From Streptococcus intermedius SK54 = ATCC 27335 (GTDB lineage: Bacteria > Bacillota > Bacilli > Lactobacillales > Streptococcaceae), in contig NZ_ATFK01000006.1 in assembly GCF_000413475.1 (NCBI RefSeq), positions 124,001-188,000 of the forward strand: a DNA stretch of 64,000 nucleotides, written 5' to 3'. The notes under the pieces were generated by a model. It saw only the letters and a list, made by a program, of their open reading frames with translations. It searched no databases and was not told the DNA's origin. Position numbers and translations under genes: made by a program. Below, piece after piece: positions 31,881-41,313 of the stretch (position 1 is its first letter; each line of letters begins with the position of its first letter).

Positions 31881-32215
31881 TCTGTTTGGAACGGGAGTAC
31901 CATGTTTCAAAAGTGAAAACCTTGACTTACAAAATGTAGTAAGAATTGAAGGTTAGTTTCCTCTCTTCATAAGATTATTGAGCCAAAATCTTTGTTTTAT
32001 CTATTCTCTCAACTAGATAGAGAGGGACGGTATTTTATTCATAACTTAGAACTAAGAGTGTGAGAAAAGTTGATCTCTATGAAATTGAAATTTTTCTACC
32101 ACTCTTTTTGTTGGGATGTTTGTGCATAATTTGAAGGGCAAACAATGGTTGACTTTGGCTTGATTTATTAGGGAATCCCCGTTATACTAGTACTAAATAG
32201 AGACAGGGAGAAAAC
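31881..32215 (+). promoter_or_regulatory. Gene-free gap with a hairpin and the cls promoter
   Basis: No reading frame stands out in these 335 bp. A hairpin at 31918-31954 (AACCTT ... AAGGTT around CTTAC/GTAAG) may be a terminator or operator. A CTCTC/GAGAG pair lies at about 32006-32024. Just before cls, TTGATT, a 17-base spacer containing the small palindrome gggaatccc, and TATACT form a promoter ending near 32193. Confidence 0.5.
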
Positions 32216-33748
32216 ATGAATTTTAGGAAATTTCAGCTATTGATGTCAAAATATGGTTTTAGCATCATTATTATGGTGTTAGAATTGGGACTTGTTTTTT
32301 GGTTTTTCTTTTGGCTTGGTCGATGGACGCCTACTTTATGGATTGCTTTTGTGATTTTGTTCAGTGTGGCAACTATTTTGGCGATTGTCAATCGTTCAAT
32401 GACGCCAGAAAGCAAAGTAACCTGGCTTTTAGTGGCTTTTATTCCAGTCTTTGGACCGTTGCTTTATCTGATGTTTGGCGAGCGTCGTTTGTCTAGAAGT
32501 GAATTGAAACAGTTGAAGAATATGGATCAAATGAAATTTCGTGAGGATAATAGTTATGAGTTGCGTTTAGAGTTGAAAAATACAGATAAGTCAGCTTATG
32601 GGATTATCAAATCACTTCTTAGCATGGATCATAATGCGGATGTATATGACGGTACGGAATCACAATTTTTCCCTTTGGGCGAAGAAATGTTTCAAAAAAT
32701 GCTGGAAGATTTACGCAAAGCAGAAAAATTTATCTTTTTAGAATATTACATTGTAGAAGAAGGCCTCATGTGGAATAGTATTTTAGATATTCTGCGTGAA
32801 AAGGCAGCCCAAGGCGTGGAAGTGAAAATGCTCTATGATGATATTGGCTGTATGGCGACTCTTCCTGGCGACTACACCAGTCGATTACAAGCTATGGGGA
32901 TTGATGCCCATAAATTTAACAAAGTGATTCCGCGAATGACAGTAGCCTATAATAATCGAGATCATCGGAAAATCCTCGTCGTTGACGGGCAGATTGGCTA
33001 TACTGGTGGCATCAATCTGGCAGATGAATACATTAATCACATCGAGCGATTTGGTCACTGGAAAGACGGTGGGATTCGTCTGAATGGGCGCGCTGTAAAA
33101 GCCTTGACACGGCTATTTCTGATGAACTGGTATATTAACCGTGGGAAAATCAGTGATTTCGATCGCTATCATTTGGATAACAAAGCTGTAGATGCGCCAG
33201 GACTCTATATTCCGTATGGAAGCGGACCTAAGCCCATGTACAAAGCTCAAGTTGGGAAAAATGTTTATCAAAATATTATCAGTCAAGCGACAGATTATGT
33301 GTATATTGCTACACCGTACTTAATTATTGATTATGACTTGACAGAAGACATCAAAAATGCTGCTATGCGGGGGGTAGATGTCCGCATTGTGACACCTTAT
33401 ATTCCAGATAAAAAAATTATTCAGCTCATTACGCGAGGAGCTTATCCTGATTTAATGGCGGCTGGGGTTCGGATTTATGAGTATACACCGGGCTTTATTC
33501 ACAGCAAGCATGTGGTGGCAGACGATGATTTCGGTGTGGTTGGAACAATCAACTTTGATTATCGAAGTCTGGTTCACCACTATGAAAATGCTATTTTGAT
33601 GTATAAAACGCCTTCTATGTTTGACTTAAAACGGGATTTTGAAACCCTTTTTGAGAATTCTCAAGAAATTCATGAGGATACTATTAAAAATACTTGGTAT
33701 CAACGTTTAATCAAAGAGATTGTCGAATTGTTTGCGCCGATGCTATAA
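32216..33748 (+). CDS. cls: Cardiolipin synthase
   Basis: A 510-residue phospholipase-D-family enzyme. Two N-terminal transmembrane helices are followed by an LLYLMFGERRLSR turn and two HKD motifs: NRDHRKILVVDGQIGYTGG and FIHSKHVVADDDFGVVGT (H-x-K-x4-D). It joins two phosphatidylglycerols to make cardiolipin at the membrane. Length is typical. AGGGAG precedes the ATG. Confidence 0.95.
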   Translation: MNFRKFQLLMSKYGFSIIIMVLELGLVFWFFFWLGRWTPTLWIAFVILFSVATILAIVNRSMTPESKVTWLLVAFIPVFGPLLYLMFGERRLSRSELKQLKNMDQMKFREDNSYELRLELKNTDKSAYGIIKSLLSMDHNADVYDGTESQFFPLGEEMFQKMLEDLRKAEKFIFLEYYIVEEGLMWNSILDILREKAAQGVEVKMLYDDIGCMATLPGDYTSRLQAMGIDAHKFNKVIPRMTVAYNNRDHRKILVVDGQIGYTGGINLADEYINHIERFGHWKDGGIRLNGRAVKALTRLFLMNWYINRGKISDFDRYHLDNKAVDAPGLYIPYGSGPKPMYKAQVGKNVYQNIISQATDYVYIATPYLIIDYDLTEDIKNAAMRGVDVRIVTPYIPDKKIIQLITRGAYPDLMAAGVRIYEYTPGFIHSKHVVADDDFGVVGTINFDYRSLVHHYENAILMYKTPSMFDLKRDFETLFENSQEIHEDTIKNTWYQRLIKEIVELFAPML

Positions 33749-33783
33749 AAATTTCTCTTGTATAGGAGGAATTTTTTCTTTTT

Positions 33784-33791
33784 TACGAATA
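33784..33791 (+). promoter_or_regulatory. Perfect com-box (SigX promoter)
   Basis: TACGAATA, an exact match to the late-competence com-box, preceded by a T-rich tract (gaattttttcttttt). The next ATG is 22 bases downstream with AAAAAGGA between. Short spacing and T-tract are as in known SigX promoters. Confidence 0.85.
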
Positions 33792-33812
33792 ATCTAGTAA
33801 AAAGGATGTAAA

Positions 33813-33941
33813 ATGGTCAAAGAATTAACAAGTGAAGAAAAGGAATTCTTGAAAAAGTATATCGCGTTAGGTTACCATCGTTTCCGAGAATTGGAATATT
33901 ACAGTCTACTTTTGCACAAGATGCAGAACTTATCAGAATGA
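33813..33941 (+). CDS. Competence-induced small protein (Ccs4-like)
   Basis: Forty-two residues: MVKELTSEEKEFLKKYIALG, YHRFRELEYYSLLLHKMQNL, SE. It is a single amphipathic helical peptide directly behind a perfect com-box. From memory, S. pneumoniae SP_0200 at the same place (between cls and nrdD) is annotated competence-induced protein Ccs4; the match in position is good but not checked. The function is unknown. The polytopic membrane protein gene 61 bp downstream may be in the same transcript. Confidence 0.7.
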   Translation: MVKELTSEEKEFLKKYIALGYHRFRELEYYSLLLHKMQNLSE

Positions 33942-34002
33942 GGCTGACAGATAGAGAAGATTTTGATATACTAGATAAGACTGATATCAAGGAGAATCTT
34001 TT

Positions 34003-35544
34003 ATGTATGATACAATGCCTGAACAAGGTACGAAAGAGACAGTAACAGAGGCGCTTTACGAAGAGAGCAAGAAAAAGGCTGCTTTTATAGAGCCCACTTC
34101 AACTCCTTTTGTGTTATTACTTTTGTGGAGTGCATTGCTGAGTGGTTTAAGTGTTGCGAATCCATTGTTGACCAATCTTTCTACGAATCTGCAATCTCAA
34201 AATCTGTATGCAGGATGGGCAATAGCACAAGGACAGGTTATTTATGGAAATATTTATGGAACGAGTGGATTGCTTTATTATCTAGCTAATTGGGCGGGCA
34301 ATCTCTTTCTGAGCAATATTTTATTTGTAGCAATGCAGTGTGTGGCTTTATTTATTGCAGGCATTTTTCTTTTCAAAATTGTTTACCAATTAACAGCGGT
34401 AAGGAATAATTCTATAAAAATTGTTTCGTTATTTTATGGCTTAACTTTAGTTTTAGGCTGGGGTGGCTTATATTCTAGTATGTTTGCCTTCCCTTTTGTA
34501 TTTGGTGCACTGTATTTTCTGGTACGTTATGTAGCAGGAGAAGCTAGCGATAAAGGCTTTATTGGTTTTGGTGCGCTTGGTGCGCTGATGTTTATGACAG
34601 ATCCGTTAACGAGCTTGGTGCTCTATGCAACAGCCTTTATTGCTCTTTTCGTTTATAATATTGTCACAAAGCAAAAGGCACGTGGCTTGTATCAATTTTT
34701 GGCTACTCTTGTGGGCTTCTCACTTATATTTTATCCCTTGGGCTATTATACGGTTTTAAATGGTACTTTTGGAGCGGCGATTAGTCAAATCCTTTATCCA
34801 TGGGAGAGTCTTCGTTTTTCTGGGCAGCATTTATTGCATAATGCTTTACTTTATAGTAGTTTACTCATCGGGCTTGGGGTATTAGGGACTTGGATAAGAA
34901 GTTTTTCATTGCCAGCAAATTCTGTGGAACGCTTTCTGCAGCTACTGAGTTTTTTTGCTTCGTTTATCTTAGTTTCATTTAATTTCTTTTTGACAGAGCA
35001 AGGTGTTTATCAGTTTCTGTCGATTTTGCCGTACTTCATGGTTTTACTCAGTTTATGGTTAGGAAAGAGTAAGCTGAACAGAGGTGGACGTCATAGTCGT
35101 GTGCGAAAATCGTCGTCTATTTTAGGAAGCTACATTGTCAAGAATGCTTTTTTACCTGCTTTAGCAGTCATTTATTTAATTGGTTTTCCTCTTGTAAATC
35201 ACTATATTTTATCTTCAGGTGAAGCAAGTGAACGTGCATCTGCTGCAAATTATATTAAAAATAAAGCAAAGAAGACGGACAAAATATATGCTTGGGACAA
35301 AACGGCGCTGCTCTACCAAGCGAGCGGACATTTATCTGCGGTACCGATTTTAACACCTGGCTTGTACCAAGGAACCGCTGAAAATAAAATGGCTTTGGCC
35401 AGGAGTTTGAAAGAAAATAGACCCGCTTATATTTTAGTTCATAATCAAGTGCCGGTTCTTCAAGATGTCCAAAAGCAATTAAAAGAGAACTATCAGTTGA
35501 CAAGCTTGAAACTCAATCATTTCAAGTTGTATAAGCTGAAATAA
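34003..35544 (+). CDS. Polytopic membrane protein, possible glycosyltransferase-fold
   Basis: A 513-residue protein with a cytoplasmic N-terminus of about 30 residues, roughly 10-12 transmembrane helices (TPFVLLLLWSALLSGLSVAN, NLYAGWAIAQGQVIYGNIYG between the first two), and a C-terminal soluble domain of about 100 residues (KTDKIYAWDKTALLYQASGH, YILVHNQVPVLQD). The layout (large first loop, external C-domain) resembles GT-C/PMT-like membrane enzymes. From memory S. pneumoniae SP_0201 is the equivalent. It may be part of the competence transcript. AAGGAG precedes the ATG. Confidence 0.6.
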   Translation: MYDTMPEQGTKETVTEALYEESKKKAAFIEPTSTPFVLLLLWSALLSGLSVANPLLTNLSTNLQSQNLYAGWAIAQGQVIYGNIYGTSGLLYYLANWAGNLFLSNILFVAMQCVALFIAGIFLFKIVYQLTAVRNNSIKIVSLFYGLTLVLGWGGLYSSMFAFPFVFGALYFLVRYVAGEASDKGFIGFGALGALMFMTDPLTSLVLYATAFIALFVYNIVTKQKARGLYQFLATLVGFSLIFYPLGYYTVLNGTFGAAISQILYPWESLRFSGQHLLHNALLYSSLLIGLGVLGTWIRSFSLPANSVERFLQLLSFFASFILVSFNFFLTEQGVYQFLSILPYFMVLLSLWLGKSKLNRGGRHSRVRKSSSILGSYIVKNAFLPALAVIYLIGFPLVNHYILSSGEASERASAANYIKNKAKKTDKIYAWDKTALLYQASGHLSAVPILTPGLYQGTAENKMALARSLKENRPAYILVHNQVPVLQDVQKQLKENYQLTSLKLNHFKLYKLK

Positions 35545-35546
35545 CA

Positions 35547-35625
35547 AATCAATATCTTGTGTTTGAAATAAAATTTTAAGTTTTTTACCACAAGATATTG
35601 ATTTTTTTTATGAGAGTGATATAAT
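35547..35625 (+). promoter_or_regulatory. nrdD promoter with two candidate NrdR boxes; also an inverted repeat
   Basis: CAATATCTTGTGT at 35550-35562 fits the NrdR box (CwATATnTwGTGT) with one difference, and CACAAGATATTG at 35589-35600 is a second, inverted copy. The second overlaps the -35 (TTGATT 35598-35603) of a promoter with TATAAT at 35620-35625, 16-base spacer. That is where a repressor would act. The two copies together also form a long-stem hairpin followed by Ts, so the element could double as terminator of the upstream gene. Confidence 0.6.
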
Positions 35626-35650
35626 ATGATTTATATGAATGGAGGAGCTT

Positions 35651-37861
35651 ATGATTGCATTAAATGAAGAGACGATACAAGGATTTGCAGATATTTATGT
35701 AGAAAAACGTGATGGCCGTCGTGTGGCTTTTGACGCAGATAAGATCTACAAGGCACTTGTCAAAGCTAGTCAAGAAGTAACGACGATGACTCCGTTATTA
35801 GAAGCAAAACTTGAAGGCATTACCAATAAAATTGTAGCAGAAGTGATTGCGCGCTTTCCTGCAGGTGTTAAAATTTATGAAATTCAAAACATCGTTGAAC
35901 ATGAGTTGTTGAATGCGAATGAATATGCCATTGCAGAAAGCTATATTACTTATCGTACGCAACGTGATTTTGCGCGTTCAAAAGCGACAGATATCAACTT
36001 TACAATCGGTAAATTGCTCAACAAAGATCAAGCAGTTGTTAACGAAAATGCAAACAAGGACAGCGATGTTTTCAATACTCAGCGTGATTTGACAGCAGGA
36101 ATTGTAGGGAAATCAATCGGTTTGCAAATGTTACCGCCGCATGTGGCAAATGCGCATCAAAAAGGAGATATCCACTATCATGATTTGGATTATAGCCCTT
36201 ATACACCAATGACAAACTGTTGCTTGATTGATTTCAAAGGGATGTTGAAAAATGGTTTTAAGATTGGAAATGCAGAGGTAGAAAGTCCAAAGTCGATTCA
36301 AACCGCGACTGCACAAATTTCTCAAATCATTGCGAATGTCGCCTCTAGTCAATATGGTGGTTGTTCAGCTGATCGAATTGATGAAGTTTTGGCACCCTAT
36401 GCTGAAAAGAATTATGAAAAACATCTGACAGATGCGCGTGAATGGGTCACTCCCGAAAAGCAAGAAGAATTTGCTTGGACAAAAACGAAAAAAGACATCT
36501 ATGATGCTATGCAATCTTTAGAATATGAAATTAATACCTTGTTTACATCAAATGGACAAACCCCATTTACATCGCTTGGTTTTGGTCTTGGCACCAATCG
36601 TTTTGAAAGAGAAATTCAAAAAGCCATTCTTCAGATTCGTATCAAAGGACTTGGATCAGAACACCGTACAGCTATCTTCCCTAAATTGATTTTCACTTTA
36701 AAACGTGGTTTGAATTTAGAACCTGGCACTCCAAACTATGATATTAAGCAATTAGCCTTGGAATGTGCTACGAAACGGATGTACCCAGATGTTTTGTCTT
36801 ACGATAAAATTGTAGAATTAACAGGCTCTTTCAAAGTTCCAATGGGTTGTCGTTCTTTCTTGCAAGGTTGGAAAGACAAGAATGGGCAAGAAGTCAATTC
36901 TGGTCGGATGAATCTTGGTGTTGTGACGGTCAATCTTCCACGAATTGCCCTTGAATCTGAAGGCAACATGGAGAAATTCTGGGAAATTTTTAATGAGCGG
37001 ATGAATATTGCTGAAGATGCGCTCGTCTACCGTGTCGAACGCACCAAAGAAGCGACTCCAGCTAATGCTCCTATTCTTTATCAATATGGTGCTTTTGGAA
37101 AACGTCTAGGTAAATATGATAAGGTGGATCAACTCTTTAAGCATCGTAGAGCCACAGTTTCTCTCGGCTATATTGGTCTGTATGAAGTGGCGACAGTCTT
37201 TTATGGTGGTGAATGGGAGCACAATCCAGAAGCCAAGAAATTTACAGTCGATATCGTTCGTGAAATGAAACGCCGTGTAGAAGAATGGTCTGACCAATAT
37301 GACTACCACTTCTCTGTTTATTCTACACCGTCTGAAAGTCTGACAGACCGCTTTTGTCGTCTGGATACAGAAAAATTTGGTCTTGTAAAAGATATTACAG
37401 ATAAGGAATACTATACGAATAGTTTCCACTATGATGTCCGTAAAAATCCGACACCATTTGAAAAATTAGATTTTGAAAAAGATTATCCAGCGGCCGGGGC
37501 TTCAGGAGGCTTTATTCACTACTGTGAATATCCTGTTCTACAACAAAATCCGAAAGCACTCGAATCAGTCTGGGACTATGCTTACGATCGTGTGGGCTAT
37601 CTTGGAACCAATACTCCGATTGACCATTGTTACAAGTGCGATTTTGAAGGGGATTTCACGCCAACAGAACGTGGATTTACTTGTCCAAACTGCGGCAATA
37701 GTGATCCTAAGACAGTTGATGTTGTGAAGCGAACTTGTGGTTATCTTGGAAATCCTCAAGCCCGTCCGATGGTAAATGGACGTCACAAGGAGATTTCAGC
37801 TCGTGTTAAACACATGAATGGTTCAACAATCAAGTTCGAAGGACATCATGTAGAAAAGTAG
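35651..37861 (+). CDS. nrdD: Anaerobic ribonucleoside-triphosphate reductase
   Basis: A 736-residue class III reductase. N-terminal ATP-cone (VEKRDGRRVAFDADKIYKAL), catalytic domain with NCCLIDFKGML, C-terminal zinc site (CYKCDFEGDF ... CPNCGNSD) and the glycyl-radical loop RTCGYLGNPQARP near the end. It makes dNTPs without oxygen and is activated by NrdG, encoded 1.2 kb downstream in the same unit. The start is ATG 35651 after GGAGG. Regulation by NrdR is suggested by the boxes at its promoter. Confidence 0.97.
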   Translation: MIALNEETIQGFADIYVEKRDGRRVAFDADKIYKALVKASQEVTTMTPLLEAKLEGITNKIVAEVIARFPAGVKIYEIQNIVEHELLNANEYAIAESYITYRTQRDFARSKATDINFTIGKLLNKDQAVVNENANKDSDVFNTQRDLTAGIVGKSIGLQMLPPHVANAHQKGDIHYHDLDYSPYTPMTNCCLIDFKGMLKNGFKIGNAEVESPKSIQTATAQISQIIANVASSQYGGCSADRIDEVLAPYAEKNYEKHLTDAREWVTPEKQEEFAWTKTKKDIYDAMQSLEYEINTLFTSNGQTPFTSLGFGLGTNRFEREIQKAILQIRIKGLGSEHRTAIFPKLIFTLKRGLNLEPGTPNYDIKQLALECATKRMYPDVLSYDKIVELTGSFKVPMGCRSFLQGWKDKNGQEVNSGRMNLGVVTVNLPRIALESEGNMEKFWEIFNERMNIAEDALVYRVERTKEATPANAPILYQYGAFGKRLGKYDKVDQLFKHRRATVSLGYIGLYEVATVFYGGEWEHNPEAKKFTVDIVREMKRRVEEWSDQYDYHFSVYSTPSESLTDRFCRLDTEKFGLVKDITDKEYYTNSFHYDVRKNPTPFEKLDFEKDYPAAGASGGFIHYCEYPVLQQNPKALESVWDYAYDRVGYLGTNTPIDHCYKCDFEGDFTPTERGFTCPNCGNSDPKTVDVVKRTCGYLGNPQARPMVNGRHKEISARVKHMNGSTIKFEGHHVEK

Positions 37862-37869
37862 GGACTTTC

Positions 37870-38013
37870 ATGGGGAAATATCAATTAGACGATAAAGGAA
37901 AAACACAAGTCACACGCTATCATGAAAAACACTCCAAGGGTGGAGTAAAGAAACAAGATCGAGTTGCTAAACTGAGAGAACAATTTTTACAAAAAGTAAG
38001 TGCAAAACAATAA
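37870..38013 (+). CDS. 47-residue basic protein of the nrd operon
   Basis: ATG 37870, nine bases after the nrdD stop, opens 47 residues: MGKYQLDDKGKTQVTRYHEK, HSKGGVKKQDRVAKLREQFL, QKVSAKQ. It is basic and soluble. A similar small ORF is, from memory, found after nrdD in other streptococci. The conserved place between nrdD and the acetyltransferase genes suggests a role linked to the reductase, but none is known. Confidence 0.6.
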   Translation: MGKYQLDDKGKTQVTRYHEKHSKGGVKKQDRVAKLREQFLQKVSAKQ

Positions 38014-38069
38014 AAGAAGAAGTGAGATGACATCGGTAAATCTCACTTTCTTTCTATCAGGGAGAAAAA

Positions 38070-38573
38070 ATGGAATTGAGAAGACCGAGGCTAGAAGATA
38101 GAAACGCTGTGATGGCTCTCATAATGGAATTTGAAAATTCAAATGCCGCACACGATGGTGGTTTTTGGAACAAGGAGGATTTTGATTATGAAGATTGGAT
38201 TGCTGGGAACCGAAATGCAGAAATGGGTCTCAATATTCCTGATACCTGGGTGCCAGCTATACAATTTGTCGGGTTTGATGAAGGACAAGCAGTTGGTTTT
38301 TTAAATTTGCGCCTGAACCTAAATGAATACTTACTCGAACACGGTGGTCATATAGGCTATAGTGTTCGTCCATCTATGCAAGGGAGAGGCTATGCCACTT
38401 CGATGCTGAAAGAAGGACTTCTTGTTGCTGCTTCAAAGAATATTCACCAAGTGCTGGTGACTTGTGCAGTAGATAATCCAGCTAGTAGAGCAGTAATTTT
38501 AAAAAATGGTGGGATATTGGAAGATATACGGCATGGAACAGAGCGTTATTGGATGGACTTAGATAAGGAGTAG
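38070..38573 (+). CDS. GNAT-family N-acetyltransferase (first of two)
   Basis: A 167-residue GNAT enzyme: MELRRPRLEDRNAVMALIME, VGFLNLRLNLNEYLLEHGGH, then the acetyl-CoA motif GYSVRPSMQGRGYATSML and VTCAVDNPASRAVILKNGG. GNATs transfer acetyl groups to amines; the substrate is unknown. It lies in the nrdD-nrdG operon and is a diverged tandem copy of the next gene. Confidence 0.88.
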   Translation: MELRRPRLEDRNAVMALIMEFENSNAAHDGGFWNKEDFDYEDWIAGNRNAEMGLNIPDTWVPAIQFVGFDEGQAVGFLNLRLNLNEYLLEHGGHIGYSVRPSMQGRGYATSMLKEGLLVAASKNIHQVLVTCAVDNPASRAVILKNGGILEDIRHGTERYWMDLDKE

Positions 38574-38576
38574 TGT

Positions 38577-39083
38577 ATGGAGTTACGAAGACCGGGATTG
38601 GCAGACAAGACAGCAATACTTGAAATAATTGCAGAATACAAAGAGCAGGGGCTTCCCATGAATGGCGGGGTAGAAAGCGCTTGGGCACGAGCAGCAAACT
38701 ATGAAGATTGGTTACAAATTAATCGTGATCAAGAAGCGGGCTTGCATTTGACAGAAGGGCGTGTTCCGGCAATTTTGTTTACTTCCTTTGATTCGGACGG
38801 TCGTGCATTAGGTTTTTTAGGACTTCGTATGACACTAAACGATTTTTACGCAGAGTTAGGAGGGCATGTTGGCTATGGCATTCGCCCTAGTGAGCGGGGG
38901 AAAGGGTATGGCAAACAACAATTAGCCTTGGCTTTACTTGAAGTCAAAAAATTAGCGCTCTCTCCCGTTCTGATTACTTGCGATATGGATAATGCTGCTA
39001 GTCGAGCGGTGATTTTGGCCAATGGTGGAGTGTTGGAAGATGTACGAGCTGGGAAAGAGCGTTATTGGATAGAGTTGGGGTAG
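38577..39083 (+). CDS. GNAT-family N-acetyltransferase (second of two)
   Basis: A 168-residue paralogue of the preceding gene: MELRRPGLADKTAILEIIAE, GFLGLRMTLNDFYAELGGHV, GYGIRPSERGKGYGKQQLAL, ITCDMDNAASRAVILANGG. The two are 3 bp apart, share the same start MELRRP and the same ending GGxLEDxRxGxERYW, and so are a tandem duplication. Four bp separate it from nrdG. Substrate unknown. Confidence 0.88.
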   Translation: MELRRPGLADKTAILEIIAEYKEQGLPMNGGVESAWARAANYEDWLQINRDQEAGLHLTEGRVPAILFTSFDSDGRALGFLGLRMTLNDFYAELGGHVGYGIRPSERGKGYGKQQLALALLEVKKLALSPVLITCDMDNAASRAVILANGGVLEDVRAGKERYWIELG

Positions 39084-39087
39084 AAAA

Positions 39088-39693
39088 ATGACATGGAATA
39101 CACCGAAGCCAGGTGAGTGGAAAAGCGAAGAGTTAAGCAAAGGACGTATTATTGACTATAAAGCCTTTAATTTTGTGGATGGTGAAGGGGTGCGTAATTC
39201 CCTCTATGTCAGTGGATGCATGTTTCATTGTGAGGGCTGCTATAATGTAGCGACCTGGTCTTTCAATGCTGGGATTCCTTATACGCAAGAGCTAGAAGAG
39301 CAAATCATGAAAGATTTGGCTGAGCCCTATGTTCAAGGTCTGACCTTGCTAGGAGGAGAGCCTTTTCTGAATACTGGAATTCTCTTGCCCTTAGTCAAGC
39401 GTATTCGACGAGAGTTGCCTGACAAGGATATTTGGTCTTGGACAGGTTATACTTGGGAAGAAATGATGTTGGAAACACCAGATAAACTCGAACTTCTTAG
39501 TCTCATTGATATTCTGGTAGATGGTCGTTTTGATAAGGCAAAACGAAATCTCATGTTACAATTTCGAGGCTCCTCTAATCAGCGTATTATTGATGTACAA
39601 AAGTCTCTTAAAACTGGAGAAGTCATCATTTGGGATCGATTGAATGATGGCACAGAAAGTTTTGAGCAGGTTAATCGGGATAAAACAGAATAA
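39088..39693 (+). CDS. nrdG: Anaerobic ribonucleotide reductase activating protein
   Basis: A 201-residue radical-SAM enzyme: YVSGCMFHCEGCYN carries the C-x3-C-x2-C motif for the 4Fe-4S cluster, followed by LTLLGGEPFLNTGILLPLVK. It uses S-adenosylmethionine to make the glycyl radical in NrdD. It is the last gene of the nrd unit, before the terminator at 39706. Confidence 0.95.
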   Translation: MTWNTPKPGEWKSEELSKGRIIDYKAFNFVDGEGVRNSLYVSGCMFHCEGCYNVATWSFNAGIPYTQELEEQIMKDLAEPYVQGLTLLGGEPFLNTGILLPLVKRIRRELPDKDIWSWTGYTWEEMMLETPDKLELLSLIDILVDGRFDKAKRNLMLQFRGSSNQRIIDVQKSLKTGEVIIWDRLNDGTESFEQVNRDKTE

Positions 39694-39705
39694 AACTATA
39701 AAATG

Positions 39706-39738
39706 GCATGTTCTTAATTGAAATGAGAACTGCTTTTT
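39706..39738 (+). terminator. Terminator after nrdG
   Basis: GCAtGTTCT ... AGAACTGC stem followed by TTTTTATTTTTT. The wzg promoter follows, with tataat near 39833. Confidence 0.7.
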
Positions 39739-39867
39739 ATTTTTTGGATGTTTAGAAAATAAGATAGATGGCAGAAACTTTACAGAAAGATTGCAATTTT
39801 TAAATATTATTTAAAAGTTAATTCTTTTATGCTATAATGGGTTAGATAATGTACATAGGAGTTTATA

Positions 39868-41313
39868 ATGCCAAAAAAGAGGTCACATCGTTATAGGAAA
39901 CAAGGTAGAATCTTTAACCTTGCTCTCTTAGTTGTGTTTGTATTGTTAGCAATCTTACTCGTTTTTTTCATGTTTCGGTATAATATTCTAGCATTTCGAT
40001 ATTTGAATGTTTTACTATCCACTTTGTTAGTAGCTGTAGCATTAGGAACTAGTTTTTTAATTTTCAAAAATAAAGCGCGTGTCACAACGACGATTATATT
40101 GCTTTTAGCTATTCTAGTAAGTTCAGGTGCTCTATATGCCATTAAAGAAGTGTTAGATTTGTCTAATGGGCTAAACGCGACATCAAATTACTCCGAATAT
40201 GAAATGAGCGTGGTGGTGCCAGCGAATAGCAATATAAAGGATATCAGTCAAGTGAAAACTGTTCTAGCACCAACGGGAAATGATGCAAATAATATCAAAA
40301 CATTGACAGATAATGTAGCCCAAACTAAGAAAGTTAATTTGGCGGTTGCTCAATCCTCTTCTTATCTAGCAGCTTATAATTCTTTAATGAATGGTGAAGC
40401 TAAGGCCATGGTTCTAAATAGTGTTTTTGAAAGTGTTATCCAAAACGAGCATCCCGATTACGCTTCAAAAATCAAAAAAATCTATACTTACAAAATTAGT
40501 AGAAAAATTACAAACACTCAGTCACCAGCAACAAATAATAATGTCTTTAATATTTATGTCAGCGGAATTGATACTTATGGCCCAATTTCATCGGTTTCCC
40601 GTTCAGATGTCAATATTATTATGACAGTTAATCGCAAGACTAAAAAGGTACTGTTAACAACAACACCGCGTGATGCTTACGTACCAATTGCTGATGGTGG
40701 CAACAATCAAAAGGATAAATTAACACACGCTGGCATTTACGGTGTGGAAGCATCTATTCACACGTTAGAAAATCTTTACGGAATCAAAACAAACTATTAT
40801 GTTCGACTGAATTTCACTTCTTTCCTTAAATTGGTAGATTTGTTAGGCGGTATTGATGTTTATAATGACAAAGAATTTACTGCTGCAAATGGCAAGCACT
40901 ATGCTGCGGGAGATATTCATTTAGATTCAGAACAAGCATTGGGATTTGTTCGAGAGCGTTATGCATTAAGTGGTGGAGATAACGATCGTGGTAAAAATCA
41001 AGAAAAGGTCATTGCGGCAATTATTAAAAAGTTGACTTCCACAAGTGCTTTGAAGAATTATAATGCGATTATTTCAGGATTACAAGATTCAGTTCAAACC
41101 AACATGAGTATTGAAACGATGATGAATCTCATTAATACTCAGTTAGAAACTGGTGGTAGTTATACGGTTAGCTCGCAAGCGGTTACCGGAGAGGGAAGAG
41201 TAGGTCTTCCGTCTTATGCTATGCCAGATGCGAATCTTTACATGATGGAATTAAATCAAGATAGTTTGAATGCAGCTAAAGCAGCAATTCAGAAAGTAAT
41301 GGAAGGTAAATGA
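39868..41313 (+). CDS. wzg: LytR-CpsA-Psr family polysaccharide attachment protein
   Basis: A 481-residue LCP protein: short basic cytoplasmic end, three hydrophobic helices in the first 95 residues, an accessory domain, then the LCP catalytic domain ([69 protein letters not shown]). LCP enzymes link undecaprenyl-carried polysaccharide to peptidoglycan. It is the first gene of the cps/eps-type locus, after a promoter with tataat near 39833 and an AGGAG ribosome binding site. Confidence 0.93.
   Translation: MPKKRSHRYRKQGRIFNLALLVVFVLLAILLVFFMFRYNILAFRYLNVLLSTLLVAVALGTSFLIFKNKARVTTTIILLLAILVSSGALYAIKEVLDLSNGLNATSNYSEYEMSVVVPANSNIKDISQVKTVLAPTGNDANNIKTLTDNVAQTKKVNLAVAQSSSYLAAYNSLMNGEAKAMVLNSVFESVIQNEHPDYASKIKKIYTYKISRKITNTQSPATNNNVFNIYVSGIDTYGPISSVSRSDVNIIMTVNRKTKKVLLTTTPRDAYVPIADGGNNQKDKLTHAGIYGVEASIHTLENLYGIKTNYYVRLNFTSFLKLVDLLGGIDVYNDKEFTAANGKHYAAGDIHLDSEQALGFVRERYALSGGDNDRGKNQEKVIAAIIKKLTSTSALKNYNAIISGLQDSVQTNMSIETMMNLINTQLETGGSYTVSSQAVTGEGRVGLPSYAMPDANLYMMELNQDSLNAAKAAIQKVMEGK

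Noticed and set aside
31918..31954. CopY/BlaI-type operator (TACAnnTGTA)
   Set aside because: The core is TACAAAATGTA with three central bases instead of two, and no regulated promoter of fitting spacing follows; read as a hairpin.
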